Assembly (NCBI RefSeq): GCF_016461715.1
Contig: NZ_JAEMUI010000021.1
Span: forward strand, 26,801 to 90,800
Reading direction: 5' to 3'
Length of the DNA stretch: 64,000 bases
DNA from: Marinomonas spartinae
GTDB taxonomy: Bacteria; Pseudomonadota; Gammaproteobacteria; Pseudomonadales; Marinomonadaceae
Shown in pieces: positions 19,242 to 30,366 of this stretch; within the stretch, counting starts at the first letter, position 1, and each line of letters begins with the position of its first letter. Position numbers and translations under genes: made by a program. The notes beneath the pieces were generated by a model that ran no database searches, was not told the origin of the DNA, and saw only the letters and a list, made by a program, of their open reading frames with translations.

Positions 19242-19375
19242 TATTTGGTTTCTCTATAAAGTTCACTTACAGATAAGTCGTTGATCTACTAAACTAGCCC
19301 AACGACGCTTTCTAAGAGAGTAAACTAGTCGCACTGTAAGAACAATCTTCGTCATGAAGAGAGGTTGGAATAAAC

Positions 19376-20281
19376 ATGAAAGTCGGTTCAGTAGTGATGG
19401 AAAAAGTAGAAGACAACATGCCTCCTGTCACTGTGTATTTAGTCGAGGCGTTTTCCTACCTTGAAAAGGGTGGAAATACGGCGGGGGTGATGTTGAACGC
19501 AGACAATTTGTCTAGAGAGGATCGTCTCAGCATAGCGAAACAAGTCGGCGTCTCGGAAACGGCGTTTGTTTCTCAAAGTGAAAAAGCGAATTTTGCGGTG
19601 GCGTTTTTTACGCCAACGGAAGAAGTGGATTTTTGTGGGCACGCTACCGTGGCGACTTTTTGGCTGTTAAAACATCTAGGTATTGTCTCTGAGGGACGTT
19701 ATATGCAAGAGACAAAGGCGGGTGTGTTAGCTGTTGAAGTAGACTCCACAGGGTTGGTTACCATGGAGCAGACTCGACCAACTTGGATGAACGTCTATTC
19801 TGCTGATGTTATCGCGCCGCTGTTCGGTTTGTCAGAGAGGGCGCTTTCTTCGCTAGCTTTACCGATTCAGGCCTTATCGACTGGATTACCGGACATTATC
19901 GTGCCCGTACCAACAGGTGAATTAGACAAGGTGGTTATGGATGAAAAAGCGGTAGTGGACTTTTCTCGACAGGAAAAAGTGATCGGCTTTCACCTTTTTG
20001 AATTAAATCCAGAAGAAGATGGGGTGACGGCTTATTGCCGTAACTTTGCGCCTGCGGTTGGGATAACCGAAGAGTCTGCCACAGGCAGTGCGACAGGAGC
20101 GTTAGCCTGCTACTTGTATAAGCAGTTAGGTTGGACACGTATGAGCTTTGAGCAAGGACGAGCAATTGGGAAAACATCGCGCCTCTGGGCTGAATTAAGT
20201 CTTAGTGAAGGTGACATCGCGCAAGTACATGTGTCTGGTATGGCTTATCTGAAAGGCGAGTATACAGTCAATATTGGCTAA
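19376..20281 (+). CDS. PhzF family isomerase/epimerase-like protein
   Basis: A 301-residue protein of the PhzF (diaminopimelate-epimerase-like) fold. The conserved start VYLVEAFSYLEKGGNTAGV, the catalytic-glutamate motif VSETAFVSQS, DFCGHATVATFWLL and EESATGSATGALACYL are all present. Members range from the phenazine isomerase to uncharacterised enzymes such as YddE; no phenazine genes are nearby, so phenazine synthesis is not implied. The N-terminal 14 residues before PVTVYLVEAF may be an over-extension, with an alternative start at ATG 19397. A terminator follows directly. Confidence 0.88.
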   Translation: MKVGSVVMEKVEDNMPPVTVYLVEAFSYLEKGGNTAGVMLNADNLSREDRLSIAKQVGVSETAFVSQSEKANFAVAFFTPTEEVDFCGHATVATFWLLKHLGIVSEGRYMQETKAGVLAVEVDSTGLVTMEQTRPTWMNVYSADVIAPLFGLSERALSSLALPIQALSTGLPDIIVPVPTGELDKVVMDEKAVVDFSRQEKVIGFHLFELNPEEDGVTAYCRNFAPAVGITEESATGSATGALACYLYKQLGWTRMSFEQGRAIGKTSRLWAELSLSEGDIAQVHVSGMAYLKGEYTVNIG

Positions 20282-20294
20282 AGGTTTTTTAAAT

Positions 20295-20322
20295 AAAAAA
20301 ATCGGGCCTTAGCCCGATTTTA
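20295..20322. terminator. Bidirectional terminator
   Basis: Stem AAAATCGGGC / GCCCGATTTT with a short CTTA loop between the PhzF gene and the converging aminotransferase gene. Confidence 0.9.
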
Positions 20323-20349
20323 GAGAGCGATAACCTTAGAACCAGTAAG

Positions 20350-21618
<1,269 letters not shown>

Positions 21619-24600
21619 TTATATCAGATTTCTCAGCTCACGAATAGCAACAGTGATCATTGCAAGCGTTAAATCCGACTCGGATTTGATTTCTCCGAAG
21701 GTCGTTCTGTAATGCTGAATGTTATCGCTGTTCTGTTCGCGCCAATGGGCCAATCTTTCTTCCTGTTCCTTGATATCAGGGCTGGATTGAATGACTTCTT
21801 GAGTGAGGGTTCTTAAGCTATTATCAACTTCATCCCCTAGGCCTGCTTTTGCACGACGTTGCCACATGTCGCTTGCGACCAGCTCGCTAACACTATGACG
21901 TAACCAATGTAGTTCGAGGTCCATTTCTAGGGCGAAGTAGGTTTGCGCTACATCCAATACTTCCTTATCAGTGTTAGCGGCAACACGAATAATGTCCAAT
22001 CCATAGAACAGGTAGTGCAACGAGGATATTTGATGGGCAATGTCCTCAGGAATCTCTTGTTCTACTAGTTCCAATGTGATGTCCGTTAGGTGTTGTTGGC
22101 TAGGCTCGGTCAAAATGGCTTGCATATTGGCACGAATGATTTCCACACCCGGCTTGTAAGTGTCTTTCAGTTTTTGAATAGACAAGCTTTCTCGAGTATT
22201 GCGCAGTAACCATAGCGTTGCGTGTTCAAGCAAATTTTGAATACGAATCAATAGTTTATTTAAGAGGCTATTGTCAACTTTGAAATCAAGGTTGTTGATG
22301 GCATTCCAAAGTGCTGGAATGCCAAAAATATCCTCTGCAGCCATGTAGGCACGTACTAAATTCAAGGCTGATGCACTGGTTTCTTCTTGCACGTAAGTGC
22401 TGAAGGTTGGGCCCATGCGGTTGCCTATATTATTGGTAACATGACCTGCAATGATCTCTTGTAGCAAAGGGTGAGATGCCATTTGACTGTCAAAGCGTTT
22501 GCCCAATTGAGGAGGGAAGTATTGGTGGATTTGCGTGAGCAAGTCTGGGTCTTCGCCAATACCATCCTCAACTAATTGCTCAGATAGCTTAATCTTAGAA
22601 TAGGCCAGCAACACTGAAATTTCAGGGCGAGTTAGGCCTTGTCCTTTGTTCATGCGTTTCTTAATTTGCGCATCGCTTGGTAAAAATTCGATTTCACGAT
22701 TTAGGCGACCTTCGCGAACTAAGGATTGAATTAGACGCCAATGGTCAGCTAAGCGTTCCGTTGCTTGCGAGTTAGCAAGCGATAGTACATGGCTTTGCCC
22801 TAAGTTATGGCGCAATACCAAACGGCCCACTTCATCGGTCATTTCGGCCAATAAGGTGTTACGTTGCTTCTCCGTCATGTCGCCGTTTTCAACCACGCGG
22901 TTTAGCAAAATCTTAATGTTTACTTCATGGTCTGAGCTGTCGACACCAGCAGAGTTGTCAATGGCGTCTGTGCTGATTAAGCCACCATTCTGAGCAAACT
23001 CAATACGACCACGCTGTGTTAGTCCTAGGTTACCGCCTTCGCCAACAATCTTACAACGAAGCTCTCTGCCATCGACACGGAGGGCGTTGTTTCCGCTATC
23101 GCCAACATCCGCATGCGTTTCACTCTCCGCTTTTACATAGGTACCGATGCCGCCGTTCCACAACAAATCGACAGGGGCTTTGAGAATAGCGTTGATCAAA
23201 TCCGTAGGGGCCATGGACTTCATGTTGCCTTCGATTCCTAAGGCTTTACGAATGTCTGCATTGATCGGAATGGATTTTGCCGAACGATTGAAAATGCCGC
23301 CGCCTTTAGAAATCAACTCTTTATTATAGTCTTCCCAAGAGGACCGTGGCAGTTTGAACATGCGTTCACGTTCCGCGAACGAGGTTTCTGGGTCCGGCGT
23401 TGGGTCAATGAAAATATGCATGTGGTTGAAGGCTGCTATTAACTTGGTGTGTTTGGACAGTAGCATACCGTTACCAAATACATCCCCTGCCATATCACCA
23501 ATGCCGACAGCCGTAAAGTCGGTGGTCTGGCAATCGATGCCAATTTCTTTGAATTGACGTTTGACGGATTCCCATGCACCACGGGCGGTAATCCCCATTT
23601 TCTTATGGTCGTATCCGTTAGAACCACCAGAAGCAAAGGCATCACCTAACCAGAAACCGTATTTTGCTGAAATGCTGTTTGCCAAATCGGAGAAGGTTGC
23701 GGTGCCTTTATCAGCGGCAACAACTAGGTATGGATCATCTTCGTCATAACGTTCAACGCAGGCGGGTGGGACTAATTCGTTTTGAACCAAATTGTCAGTG
23801 ATATCGAGTAAACCACTGATAAAGGTGGTGTAGCAACGGACGACTTCGGCCTGAATATCCTCACGAGAGGCATTTTTCTTCAATTGTTTGGCGACGAAGC
23901 CACCTTTTGCGCCCGTCGGAACGATTACGGCGTTTTTCACCATTTGTGCTTTGACCAAACCAAGCACTTCGGTGCGGAAGTCTTCCATCCGGTCAGACCA
24001 GCGTAACCCCCCACGAGCGACTTTGCCGCCGCGCATATGGACCCCTTCGACCCAAGGTGCATAAACGAAGATTTCGAATTTAGGGCGCGGTAGTGGCACC
24101 GCTGGAATCATGGATGGATCCAGCTTAAATGACACATAGTCTTTGATGTTGCCGTTTTCATCGGCTTGGTAGAAGTTGGTACGAATCATCGCCTGCACAA
24201 CAGACAGGTAATGTTTCAAAATACGGTCTTCATCAAGGTTGGCCACTTGGTCTAAGGCCGCTTCAATCTTCTCCAGCAGTTTTTGAACTTTCTCATCACG
24301 CTTAGCGGTTTGGTTTGGATCAAAGCGCTGTTCGAATAATTGCACAAGTAAACGAGCAATGTTGGCGTTTTTTTCCAGCGTTTGTTGCATGTACTGCACA
24401 GAGAAGGGGACTTGTAATTGCATCAAGTACTTAGTTAAAGCACGTAACATGGTGACTTGACGCCATGATAGGGAAGCATCCAACACTAAGGCATTGAAGC
24501 GGTCGTTTTCAACGCGGCGGCTGAAGACTTGGCTAAAGGCTTCTTGGAAGGATTCACGTTGTGTGTTTTTCTCAAGGTTTACATCGGCATCAACACTGAT

Positions 24601-26442
24601 GGCGAATTCGACAATCCAAGTGTTTTTGATGTTTTCTTCATGATTGTCCAGCTCATAAGGACGTGCTTCTAAAACGCGTAGCCCCATGCACTCTAAAATA
24701 GGGAGTACATCAGATAATACTAGTGTGGTGCCAGAGCCATAGACTTTAAAGAAATAGTGGTTTTTGCTTTGTCCTACTTGGCGGTATAGATGGGTACTAA
24801 TATCGCCTTCGCCAGCCAATGAATTTAACCGTTCAATGTCTAATACGGCGGCATTGGGGGAGAAATCCTCGCGATAAGCAGCGGGTAGGTAAGGCGCGTA
24901 TTGAGCATACAGTTTATTACCGCCTTCCTCTCCATTGCTGGTTTGTAATGCAGTGAGCAACTTATCATCCCACGAGCTCATCGCTTCTTGCATTTTACGT
25001 TGAATGTCGTCTACATCGACATTTGGGCTGTTTTTAGGGTCGGCAATTTGGATAGTGAAGTTTACACGGGCCAATACCATTTGCGAGAATTGGACATTGA
25101 ACTCAGCACTGGTGCCGTTGCAAGCGGTCATCAAGATGTCTTGCATTTTGATGCGGATTTCAGTGTTGTAACGATCTCGCGGTACGTAGACTAAGGCGTT
25201 TAAGAAACGACCATAAATGTCTTTACGGATAAAGACTCGTAGTTGACGACGCTCTTGAATCGCAAGAATTCTTTCAATGGTACCGTAAAGCTCTTCCACG
25301 GGGGCGTGTAGCATTTCGTCACGTGGGTAGCTGTTGAGGATGTGTTTTAAATTTTTGCCTTTATGGCTGTTTGGATCCACATTGGCTTTTTCAATAATGT
25401 GCGCCAATTTTTTGCGAAGTAGTGGAACGTCTTGCATGCGCGCGATGTAAGCGGCAGAGGAGTACAAACCGAAGAAACGCCATTCGCCGATGACTTCTCC
25501 TTTTTTGTCAAAACGTTTAATGCCAAGGTAATCAAGGTGAACCGGGCGGTGTACCGTGGATATGGCGGTTGATTTGGTTAAGATCAGAATATTATCTGGG
25601 TCTATAGCTAACCCTGCGAGATCATCATTCAAGACGATGTCACGTTTCACTTTCTTATCGTTGGTGTCACGGAAAGTACCAAGACCGGAGCCATCGACTA
25701 ATTTAAGGTGTGTTTCCTCTTTTTCTTTGACCAAGTCATAAGCGCGGAAGCCGATAAAAGTGAAGTGGTTGTTACCGACCCAGCGAAGAAAATCTAAATT
25801 TTCTTGATGATTATCTTTGTCTTTTAAATGTGAGATTTTTTCTGACTCAGCAATGGCTTCGTTGAGTCTCTTTTGCATGATCGACCAGTCTTCGACAGTT
25901 TTTTTCACGTCGGCTAAACTGTTGAGTAGCTCTTCTTTGATATCATCAAGCAGGTTAGTATCGGATAGACGGTCAATTTCAAAGCGCATCAGGGCTTCAG
26001 TGATGCCACCTTGAATGTTTTCGGCAACTTCCTCCAATTCCCCTTTTTTATTTCGTTTAACTTGGATAACAGGATGGGCCGTTAAGTGAATAGTGTGTCC
26101 AAGGCGAACCAATGCCATGTTAAAGGAAGACACTAAAAACGGCATGTCATCGGTTAAAATCTCGATAACGGTATGGGTGGATTGCCAGCTGTGCTCTTCG
26201 AAGTTAGGGTTATAAACTCGAACCTTAGGTTGGTGGCCGGTGCGCAGTTGTAAGAAGTCCCATAGGCAAATGATCGTGCCGTATAAATTCTCTATGGGCT
26301 CATTGATCATGTCTTCTTCTAAAGCATCCCGAAAGTACAGGCGCGTTAGATTGCTGATGTATTGGGCTTCACTCGCACTAAAGTTGTCTCTGATTTCAGC
26401 TTCAATGCGATCTATTATTTCGCTTTTTTTGTTGTCGATCAT
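21619..26442 (-). CDS. gdhB: NAD-specific glutamate dehydrogenase, large 180-kDa type
   Basis: A 1607-residue enzyme of the GDH180 (L-GDH) class that deaminates glutamate to 2-oxoglutarate. The long N-terminal half (~1-700) holds ACT-like regulatory segments. The catalytic part lies at about 800-1250 and includes GLRWSDRMEDFRTEVLGLVKA, the VPTGAKGGFVAK block with the catalytic lysine, FTAVGIGDMAGDVFGNGML and DLLWNGGIGTYVK. The ~350-residue helical C-terminal domain is also normal for the class. In Pseudomonas aeruginosa gdhB is induced by arginine through ArgR; here argR is divergent and adjacent, supporting the same link. The frame is intact along its whole length. Confidence 0.96.
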   Translation of the reverse strand: MIDNKKSEIIDRIEAEIRDNFSASEAQYISNLTRLYFRDALEEDMINEPIENLYGTIICLWDFLQLRTGHQPKVRVYNPNFEEHSWQSTHTVIEILTDDMPFLVSSFNMALVRLGHTIHLTAHPVIQVKRNKKGELEEVAENIQGGITEALMRFEIDRLSDTNLLDDIKEELLNSLADVKKTVEDWSIMQKRLNEAIAESEKISHLKDKDNHQENLDFLRWVGNNHFTFIGFRAYDLVKEKEETHLKLVDGSGLGTFRDTNDKKVKRDIVLNDDLAGLAIDPDNILILTKSTAISTVHRPVHLDYLGIKRFDKKGEVIGEWRFFGLYSSAAYIARMQDVPLLRKKLAHIIEKANVDPNSHKGKNLKHILNSYPRDEMLHAPVEELYGTIERILAIQERRQLRVFIRKDIYGRFLNALVYVPRDRYNTEIRIKMQDILMTACNGTSAEFNVQFSQMVLARVNFTIQIADPKNSPNVDVDDIQRKMQEAMSSWDDKLLTALQTSNGEEGGNKLYAQYAPYLPAAYREDFSPNAAVLDIERLNSLAGEGDISTHLYRQVGQSKNHYFFKVYGSGTTLVLSDVLPILECMGLRVLEARPYELDNHEENIKNTWIVEFAISVDADVNLEKNTQRESFQEAFSQVFSRRVENDRFNALVLDASLSWRQVTMLRALTKYLMQLQVPFSVQYMQQTLEKNANIARLLVQLFEQRFDPNQTAKRDEKVQKLLEKIEAALDQVANLDEDRILKHYLSVVQAMIRTNFYQADENGNIKDYVSFKLDPSMIPAVPLPRPKFEIFVYAPWVEGVHMRGGKVARGGLRWSDRMEDFRTEVLGLVKAQMVKNAVIVPTGAKGGFVAKQLKKNASREDIQAEVVRCYTTFISGLLDITDNLVQNELVPPACVERYDEDDPYLVVAADKGTATFSDLANSISAKYGFWLGDAFASGGSNGYDHKKMGITARGAWESVKRQFKEIGIDCQTTDFTAVGIGDMAGDVFGNGMLLSKHTKLIAAFNHMHIFIDPTPDPETSFAERERMFKLPRSSWEDYNKELISKGGGIFNRSAKSIPINADIRKALGIEGNMKSMAPTDLINAILKAPVDLLWNGGIGTYVKAESETHADVGDSGNNALRVDGRELRCKIVGEGGNLGLTQRGRIEFAQNGGLISTDAIDNSAGVDSSDHEVNIKILLNRVVENGDMTEKQRNTLLAEMTDEVGRLVLRHNLGQSHVLSLANSQATERLADHWRLIQSLVREGRLNREIEFLPSDAQIKKRMNKGQGLTRPEISVLLAYSKIKLSEQLVEDGIGEDPDLLTQIHQYFPPQLGKRFDSQMASHPLLQEIIAGHVTNNIGNRMGPTFSTYVQEETSASALNLVRAYMAAEDIFGIPALWNAINNLDFKVDNSLLNKLLIRIQNLLEHATLWLLRNTRESLSIQKLKDTYKPGVEIIRANMQAILTEPSQQHLTDITLELVEQEIPEDIAHQISSLHYLFYGLDIIRVAANTDKEVLDVAQTYFALEMDLELHWLRHSVSELVASDMWQRRAKAGLGDEVDNSLRTLTQEVIQSSPDIKEQEERLAHWREQNSDNIQHYRTTFGEIKSESDLTLAMITVAIRELRNLI

Positions 26443-26703
26443 TAGAACTTTTCCTCATTTGGCGTTCTGATTCTGATAAAGCTAGCTGTAGTTGGCAAAT
26501 AACGAAACTTTTAGTTTTTGATGCGAGTGTCTATTAATAAAAGTATACTCTATTAAAACTATATTAATTTCGTGATTGCGACATTTGTTTGCTGTGTCTG
26601 GTATCATTCACTAGAAAAAGTGAGTTTTTAGCAAATCATCATGTCGACATTCATTTTAAACGAAATAATGCTCTAATTTATCTACTTATCGCAGGATAAT
26701 AAA

Positions 26704-27756
26704 TTGTACAAGAACGAATTCGCATCACGAGAAATCATGCAGGCGAGCAAAAAACCGCAAAAGTACGGTTTTTTGCTGTTGCCTAACTATTCTATGCTGG
26801 GATTTTCTTCAGCCATTGAAACCTTGCATATGGCGAACTGGGTGACAGGAAAAGAGCTTTATGGCTTTTGTACGATTGGCCATGAGAAACAGTCAATTCC
26901 TTCTAACACGGGCATTAGCACGCTTACCGACTACTTAACCAGTGACTCGCCAAGGGATTTAGATGCGATTTTTGTGTGTGGTGCTTCCCCTGTGACACAA
27001 AACGAAAGTAAAAGTTTAGAAATTTGGCTAAAGAAACAAGCGAAGCAGGGTGTTAGTCTCGGGGGAATTTGTACGGGAAGTTACTTATTAGCCAAATCGG
27101 GGCTGTTAAGTGATTATCGTGCGACCATTCATTGGTGGGATATGGCGAATTTGCGCGATGAGTTTCCTAACATCATCGTGTCGAATCACCTGTTTGAGGT
27201 TGATAGAGATCGCTTTACCTGTAGTGGGGGCTCTGCCGCCATGGATATGATGCTGTTTTTGATCGGTAAGCAACATGGAATGACATTGGCCAGTAGTATT
27301 TCAGAACAGTTTGTTTGTGAGCGCATTCGTATGCATGACGACCCACAGAGAATCCCATTGCAGGCGAGAATTGGAACCGGACAACCCAAACTGGTGGAAG
27401 CGGTACAGTTGATGGAAGCGAATATTCGTGAGCCTCTTTCTTCGGATGATATTGCCTACCATGTTGGTGTCTCGAGACGCCATTTAGAACGGCTTTTTAA
27501 ACAAAACCTCGACGTTGTGCCATCCCGTTACTATCTTGAGTTACGCCTTAAACACGCCAAGCAGCTTTTAATGAAAACAGACAAATCCATTATGGAGGTG
27601 GGATTCGAATGCGGTTTTACCACGGCGCCACATTTTAGTACCACTTATAAGGGCTTTTTTGGGCTCACTCCCAGAGATGAACGCAAAAATTTGCAGATTC
27701 AGGCTTATCCACCTGTTCAATCGGACAGGAATAAAAGACAACTGTGGCGAAAATAA
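26704..27756 (+). CDS. argR: AraC-family arginine regulator ArgR (GlxA type)
   Basis: A 350-residue regulator with an N-terminal DJ-1/PfpI-like domain (residues ~20-200; YGFLLLPNYSMLGFSSAIE, GGICTGSYLLA) and a C-terminal AraC double helix-turn-helix (residues ~240-335; EPLSSDDIAYHVGVSRRHLERLFKQ and GFECGFTTAPHFSTTYKGFFG). The linker and HTH strongly resemble P. aeruginosa ArgR, which controls arginine uptake and degradation genes. This is unrelated to the E. coli ArgR family. The frame begins with TTG at 26704, eight bases after AGGA; ATG at 26737 is an alternative. It sits between gdhB and the aot genes, both known ArgR targets in Pseudomonas. Confidence 0.88.
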   Translation: MYKNEFASREIMQASKKPQKYGFLLLPNYSMLGFSSAIETLHMANWVTGKELYGFCTIGHEKQSIPSNTGISTLTDYLTSDSPRDLDAIFVCGASPVTQNESKSLEIWLKKQAKQGVSLGGICTGSYLLAKSGLLSDYRATIHWWDMANLRDEFPNIIVSNHLFEVDRDRFTCSGGSAAMDMMLFLIGKQHGMTLASSISEQFVCERIRMHDDPQRIPLQARIGTGQPKLVEAVQLMEANIREPLSSDDIAYHVGVSRRHLERLFKQNLDVVPSRYYLELRLKHAKQLLMKTDKSIMEVGFECGFTTAPHFSTTYKGFFGLTPRDERKNLQIQAYPPVQSDRNKRQLWRK

Positions 27757-27912
27757 TTTAGAATACGCCCCCTTTGCATCATGGTGTTATGTTGGAGATC
27801 TTCGATCTTGCCTATATGGCTCTTCTATGGCGTAAAAAATTGGATGTTGACGCTGTGTGTGTTTTAACACCCAAAATAAAAGTTAAGCGGAAATTTAAAA
27901 AGGTAATAAACA

Positions 27913-28680
27913 ATGTCGAAAGCCCCTGCGCTAGAGCTCATTGATATACATAAGACATTTACGGATGTAGAGGTGCTCAAAGGCATTAGTCTGAAAGCTT
28001 ATGATGGGGATGTTATATCCATTCTTGGTTCCAGTGGCTCAGGTAAAAGTACCTTTTTGCGCTGTATTAATCTGCTTGAGAACCCAACTAAAGGCGAAAT
28101 TATCTTTAATGGTGAGTCATTAAAGTTGGCATCAAGTGGTCGTGATTTAGCAGCGGCCGATATGAAGCAGTTGACAAAAATGCGTCAACAGATTGGTTTT
28201 GTTTTTCAGAGCTTCAATTTATGGCCCCATATGACAGTGCTGCAGAATGTTATGGAAGGGCCAGCTCATGTCTTAAAGCGCCCGAAACAGGAAGTGATGG
28301 ACTATGCTGAACACTTACTAAATAAAGTTGGGATTGCGGATAAAAAACACATGTATCCGAATCAACTGTCAGGTGGTCAGCAACAGCGGGTGGCTATTGC
28401 TCGTACCCTGGCCATGGATCCACAGGTCATTTTGTTTGATGAGCCTACTTCAGCCCTTGACCCTGAGTTAGTTGGGGAAGTATTGGGTGTCATGCGAAAA
28501 CTGGCTGAAGAGGGCCGAACCATGCTTATCGTCACCCATGAAATGAGCTTCGCCAAAGAAGTTTCTAGTGAAGTGGTGTTCCTGCATAAAGGTGTGGTCG
28601 AGGAAAAAGGCACACCAGATAAGGTGTTTAACTCGCCAGATTCTGAACGCTGTAGAGCGTTCTTATCCAGTACTTATTAG
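27913..28680 (+). CDS. aotP: Basic amino acid ABC transporter ATP-binding protein AotP/HisP
   Basis: A 255-residue ABC ATPase that powers arginine/ornithine or histidine uptake. Walker [10 protein letters not shown] is at residues 39-47, the Q-loop in [13 protein letters not shown] near 99, the signature LSGGQQQR at 152-159, and Walker [15 protein letters not shown] at 172-185, with the switch histidine in VTHEMS. The GRDL insertion before [13 protein letters not shown] is typical of HisP/ArtP-type proteins. It comes first in the operon, ahead of the binding protein and two permeases, unlike the aotJQMOP order of Pseudomonas. Confidence 0.92.
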   Translation: MSKAPALELIDIHKTFTDVEVLKGISLKAYDGDVISILGSSGSGKSTFLRCINLLENPTKGEIIFNGESLKLASSGRDLAAADMKQLTKMRQQIGFVFQSFNLWPHMTVLQNVMEGPAHVLKRPKQEVMDYAEHLLNKVGIADKKHMYPNQLSGGQQQRVAIARTLAMDPQVILFDEPTSALDPELVGEVLGVMRKLAEEGRTMLIVTHEMSFAKEVSSEVVFLHKGVVEEKGTPDKVFNSPDSERCRAFLSSTY

Positions 28681-28825
28681 TTTATCTGTCTCTTTGGGAT
28701 GACTCTCTTAGCAGATATGAAGTAAGTACTTGCTATTAATTATTTTTTCGTTGTGAAAGGACGGTTGTAGGCGCGCTATTCATTGTGCGTACTGCAATCA
28801 TTGTGCGTTTTAAAAGGGGAATATT

Positions 28826-29584
28826 ATGACATTTAAAAAAATCGTATTGGGTTCTGCGCTAGTGACTGGCGCCTTGCTGTCTTCTGTTATGGTTCAAGCG
28901 CAAGAAACCATTCGCTTTGCCACAGAAGGGGCATTCGCTCCGTTTAATTATATGGATAACACTGGCAAACCAGTTGGTTTTGATGTCGATATCGCTCATG
29001 CGCTATGTAATGACCTGAAAGCGAAATGTGTAATCGTGACTCAGGATTGGGACGGTTTGATTCCTGGCCTTAAAGTCCATAAGTACGATGCCATCATTGC
29101 TTCCATGTCGATTACACCAGAGCGTGAGAAAGTCGTGGCTTTCACGAATAAATATTACTCTGGTGGTGTGCGTTTTATGGGGTTAGTTGGTAAGAACTTT
29201 GATCTTAAGAATCTATCGGGCAAAACCATCGGTGCACAGCGAGCGACTGTAGCGGCTCAGTACCTCGAAGATCATTACGGTAAAACCGCTAATATTAAGC
29301 TATACGACAACCAAGATAATGTGTATCTAGACCTTGAGTCCGGTCGTTTAGACATCGTATTGTCTGATGAATTGCCTACTTACAACTGGCTGAAAACATC
29401 AGGAAAAGGCGGTAAGTTTGAATTTAAAGGTAAAGCCTTCTTGAAAACCGATCAGATCGGCATTGCGGTTCGCAAAGGTGATACCAAGTTGAAAGATCAG
29501 CTTAATAAAGCGATTAAAGACATTCGCGAAAACGGTACTTACCAGAAAATCAATGCTAAGTACTTCCCGTTCTCTATCTACTAA
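28826..29584 (+). CDS. aotJ: Periplasmic basic amino acid binding protein AotJ/HisJ-like
   Basis: A 252-residue family 3 solute-binding protein. Signal peptide 1-25 ends VQA. The mature protein begins QETIRFATEGAFAPFNYMD and contains VGFDVDIAHALCNDLKAKC, DWDGLIPGLKVHKYDAIIASMSITPERE and IGAQRATVAAQYLE, which match the lysine/arginine/ornithine-histidine group. It captures arginine or ornithine in the periplasm for AotQM/AotP. A terminator-like hairpin follows immediately, probably allowing higher expression of this gene than of the permeases. Confidence 0.9.
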   Translation: MTFKKIVLGSALVTGALLSSVMVQAQETIRFATEGAFAPFNYMDNTGKPVGFDVDIAHALCNDLKAKCVIVTQDWDGLIPGLKVHKYDAIIASMSITPEREKVVAFTNKYYSGGVRFMGLVGKNFDLKNLSGKTIGAQRATVAAQYLEDHYGKTANIKLYDNQDNVYLDLESGRLDIVLSDELPTYNWLKTSGKGGKFEFKGKAFLKTDQIGIAVRKGDTKLKDQLNKAIKDIRENGTYQKINAKYFPFSIY

Positions 29585-29609
29585 GCGTTAGCTAACTAGA
29601 TAGCGATGA

Positions 29610-29645
29610 TAAAAAACCTTTGGTGGTTTTCACCAAAGGTTTTTA
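29610..29645 (+). terminator. Intra-operon terminator after aotJ
   Basis: AAAAACCTTTGGTG / CACCAAAGGTTTTT with a four-base loop, 26 bases after the aotJ stop and 28 bases before aotQ. It is strong enough to reduce read-through into the permease genes, a common device for over-producing the binding protein. Confidence 0.88.
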
Positions 29646-29673
29646 ATTTTCTAGCTTATTCTGAGATGTTTAT

Positions 29674-30363
29674 ATGATTGATCTTCATGGATTCGGTGAT
29701 CAGCTTTTACAAGGTGCATTGATAACCGTGGAGCTGGCAATGGCTTCTTTGGCTGTAGGCCTTGTTTTGGGCTTGTTAGGGGCAGCGGCCAAGCTGTCAT
29801 CCATTGCGCCATTACGTTGGCTTGCAACCATTTACACCACCATTGTCCGTGGTATTCCAGAGTTACTCACCGTATTGATTATTTACTTTGGGGCAACCAT
29901 TGTTTTGATGGCTATCGCTAGCCAGTTTGGTTACGACGACTATATTGAAGTTGGCCCCTTTGCGGCGGGTGTGACCGCTTTAGGTTTAACCTTTGGGGCT
30001 TATGCCACTGAAGTCTTTCGTGGTGCTCTGCAGTCGATTCCCAAAGGTCAGCACGAAGCTGCGACGGCGCTAGGTATGGGTGCGTTTAGAAAGTTCCAGC
30101 GAATTATCTTGCCGCAAGTATGGCGCGTTGCGTTACCTGGGTTGGGTAATTTGTTTTTGGTTTTGTTAAAGGATACGGCACTGGTATCGATTGTTGGCTT
30201 GGATGACATCATGCGGAAGGCCAATATTGCCGTGAGCAGTACTAAGCAGCCTTTTTTGTTTTACGCCACAGCAGCGGTCATGTATCTGCTACTGACCATT
30301 ATTTCAATGGTGGTTGTTACATGGTTAGAAAAACGCGCGAGTCGCGGCATGAGAAGAGGATAA
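29674..30363 (+). CDS. aotQ: Basic amino acid ABC transporter permease AotQ/HisQ
   Basis: A 229-residue inner-membrane permease with about five membrane segments. The family permease motif EAATALGMGAFRKFQRIILPQVWR near residues 127-150 (the EAA loop) contacts the ATPase. The FRGALQSIPKGQHEAA and YTTIVRGIPELLTVLIIYFG segments are typical of HisQ/ArtQ/AotQ. It ends three bases before aotM. The start ATG 29674 gives MIDLHGFGDQLLQGALITVEL, as in family members. Confidence 0.9.
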   Translation: MIDLHGFGDQLLQGALITVELAMASLAVGLVLGLLGAAAKLSSIAPLRWLATIYTTIVRGIPELLTVLIIYFGATIVLMAIASQFGYDDYIEVGPFAAGVTALGLTFGAYATEVFRGALQSIPKGQHEAATALGMGAFRKFQRIILPQVWRVALPGLGNLFLVLLKDTALVSIVGLDDIMRKANIAVSSTKQPFLFYATAAVMYLLLTIISMVVVTWLEKRASRGMRRG

Positions 30364-30366
30364 ACG

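Noticed and set aside
19376..20281. Phenazine biosynthesis
   Set aside because: The PhzF-like gene is isolated; no phzA-G partners are near and most PhzF-family proteins are not phenazine enzymes.
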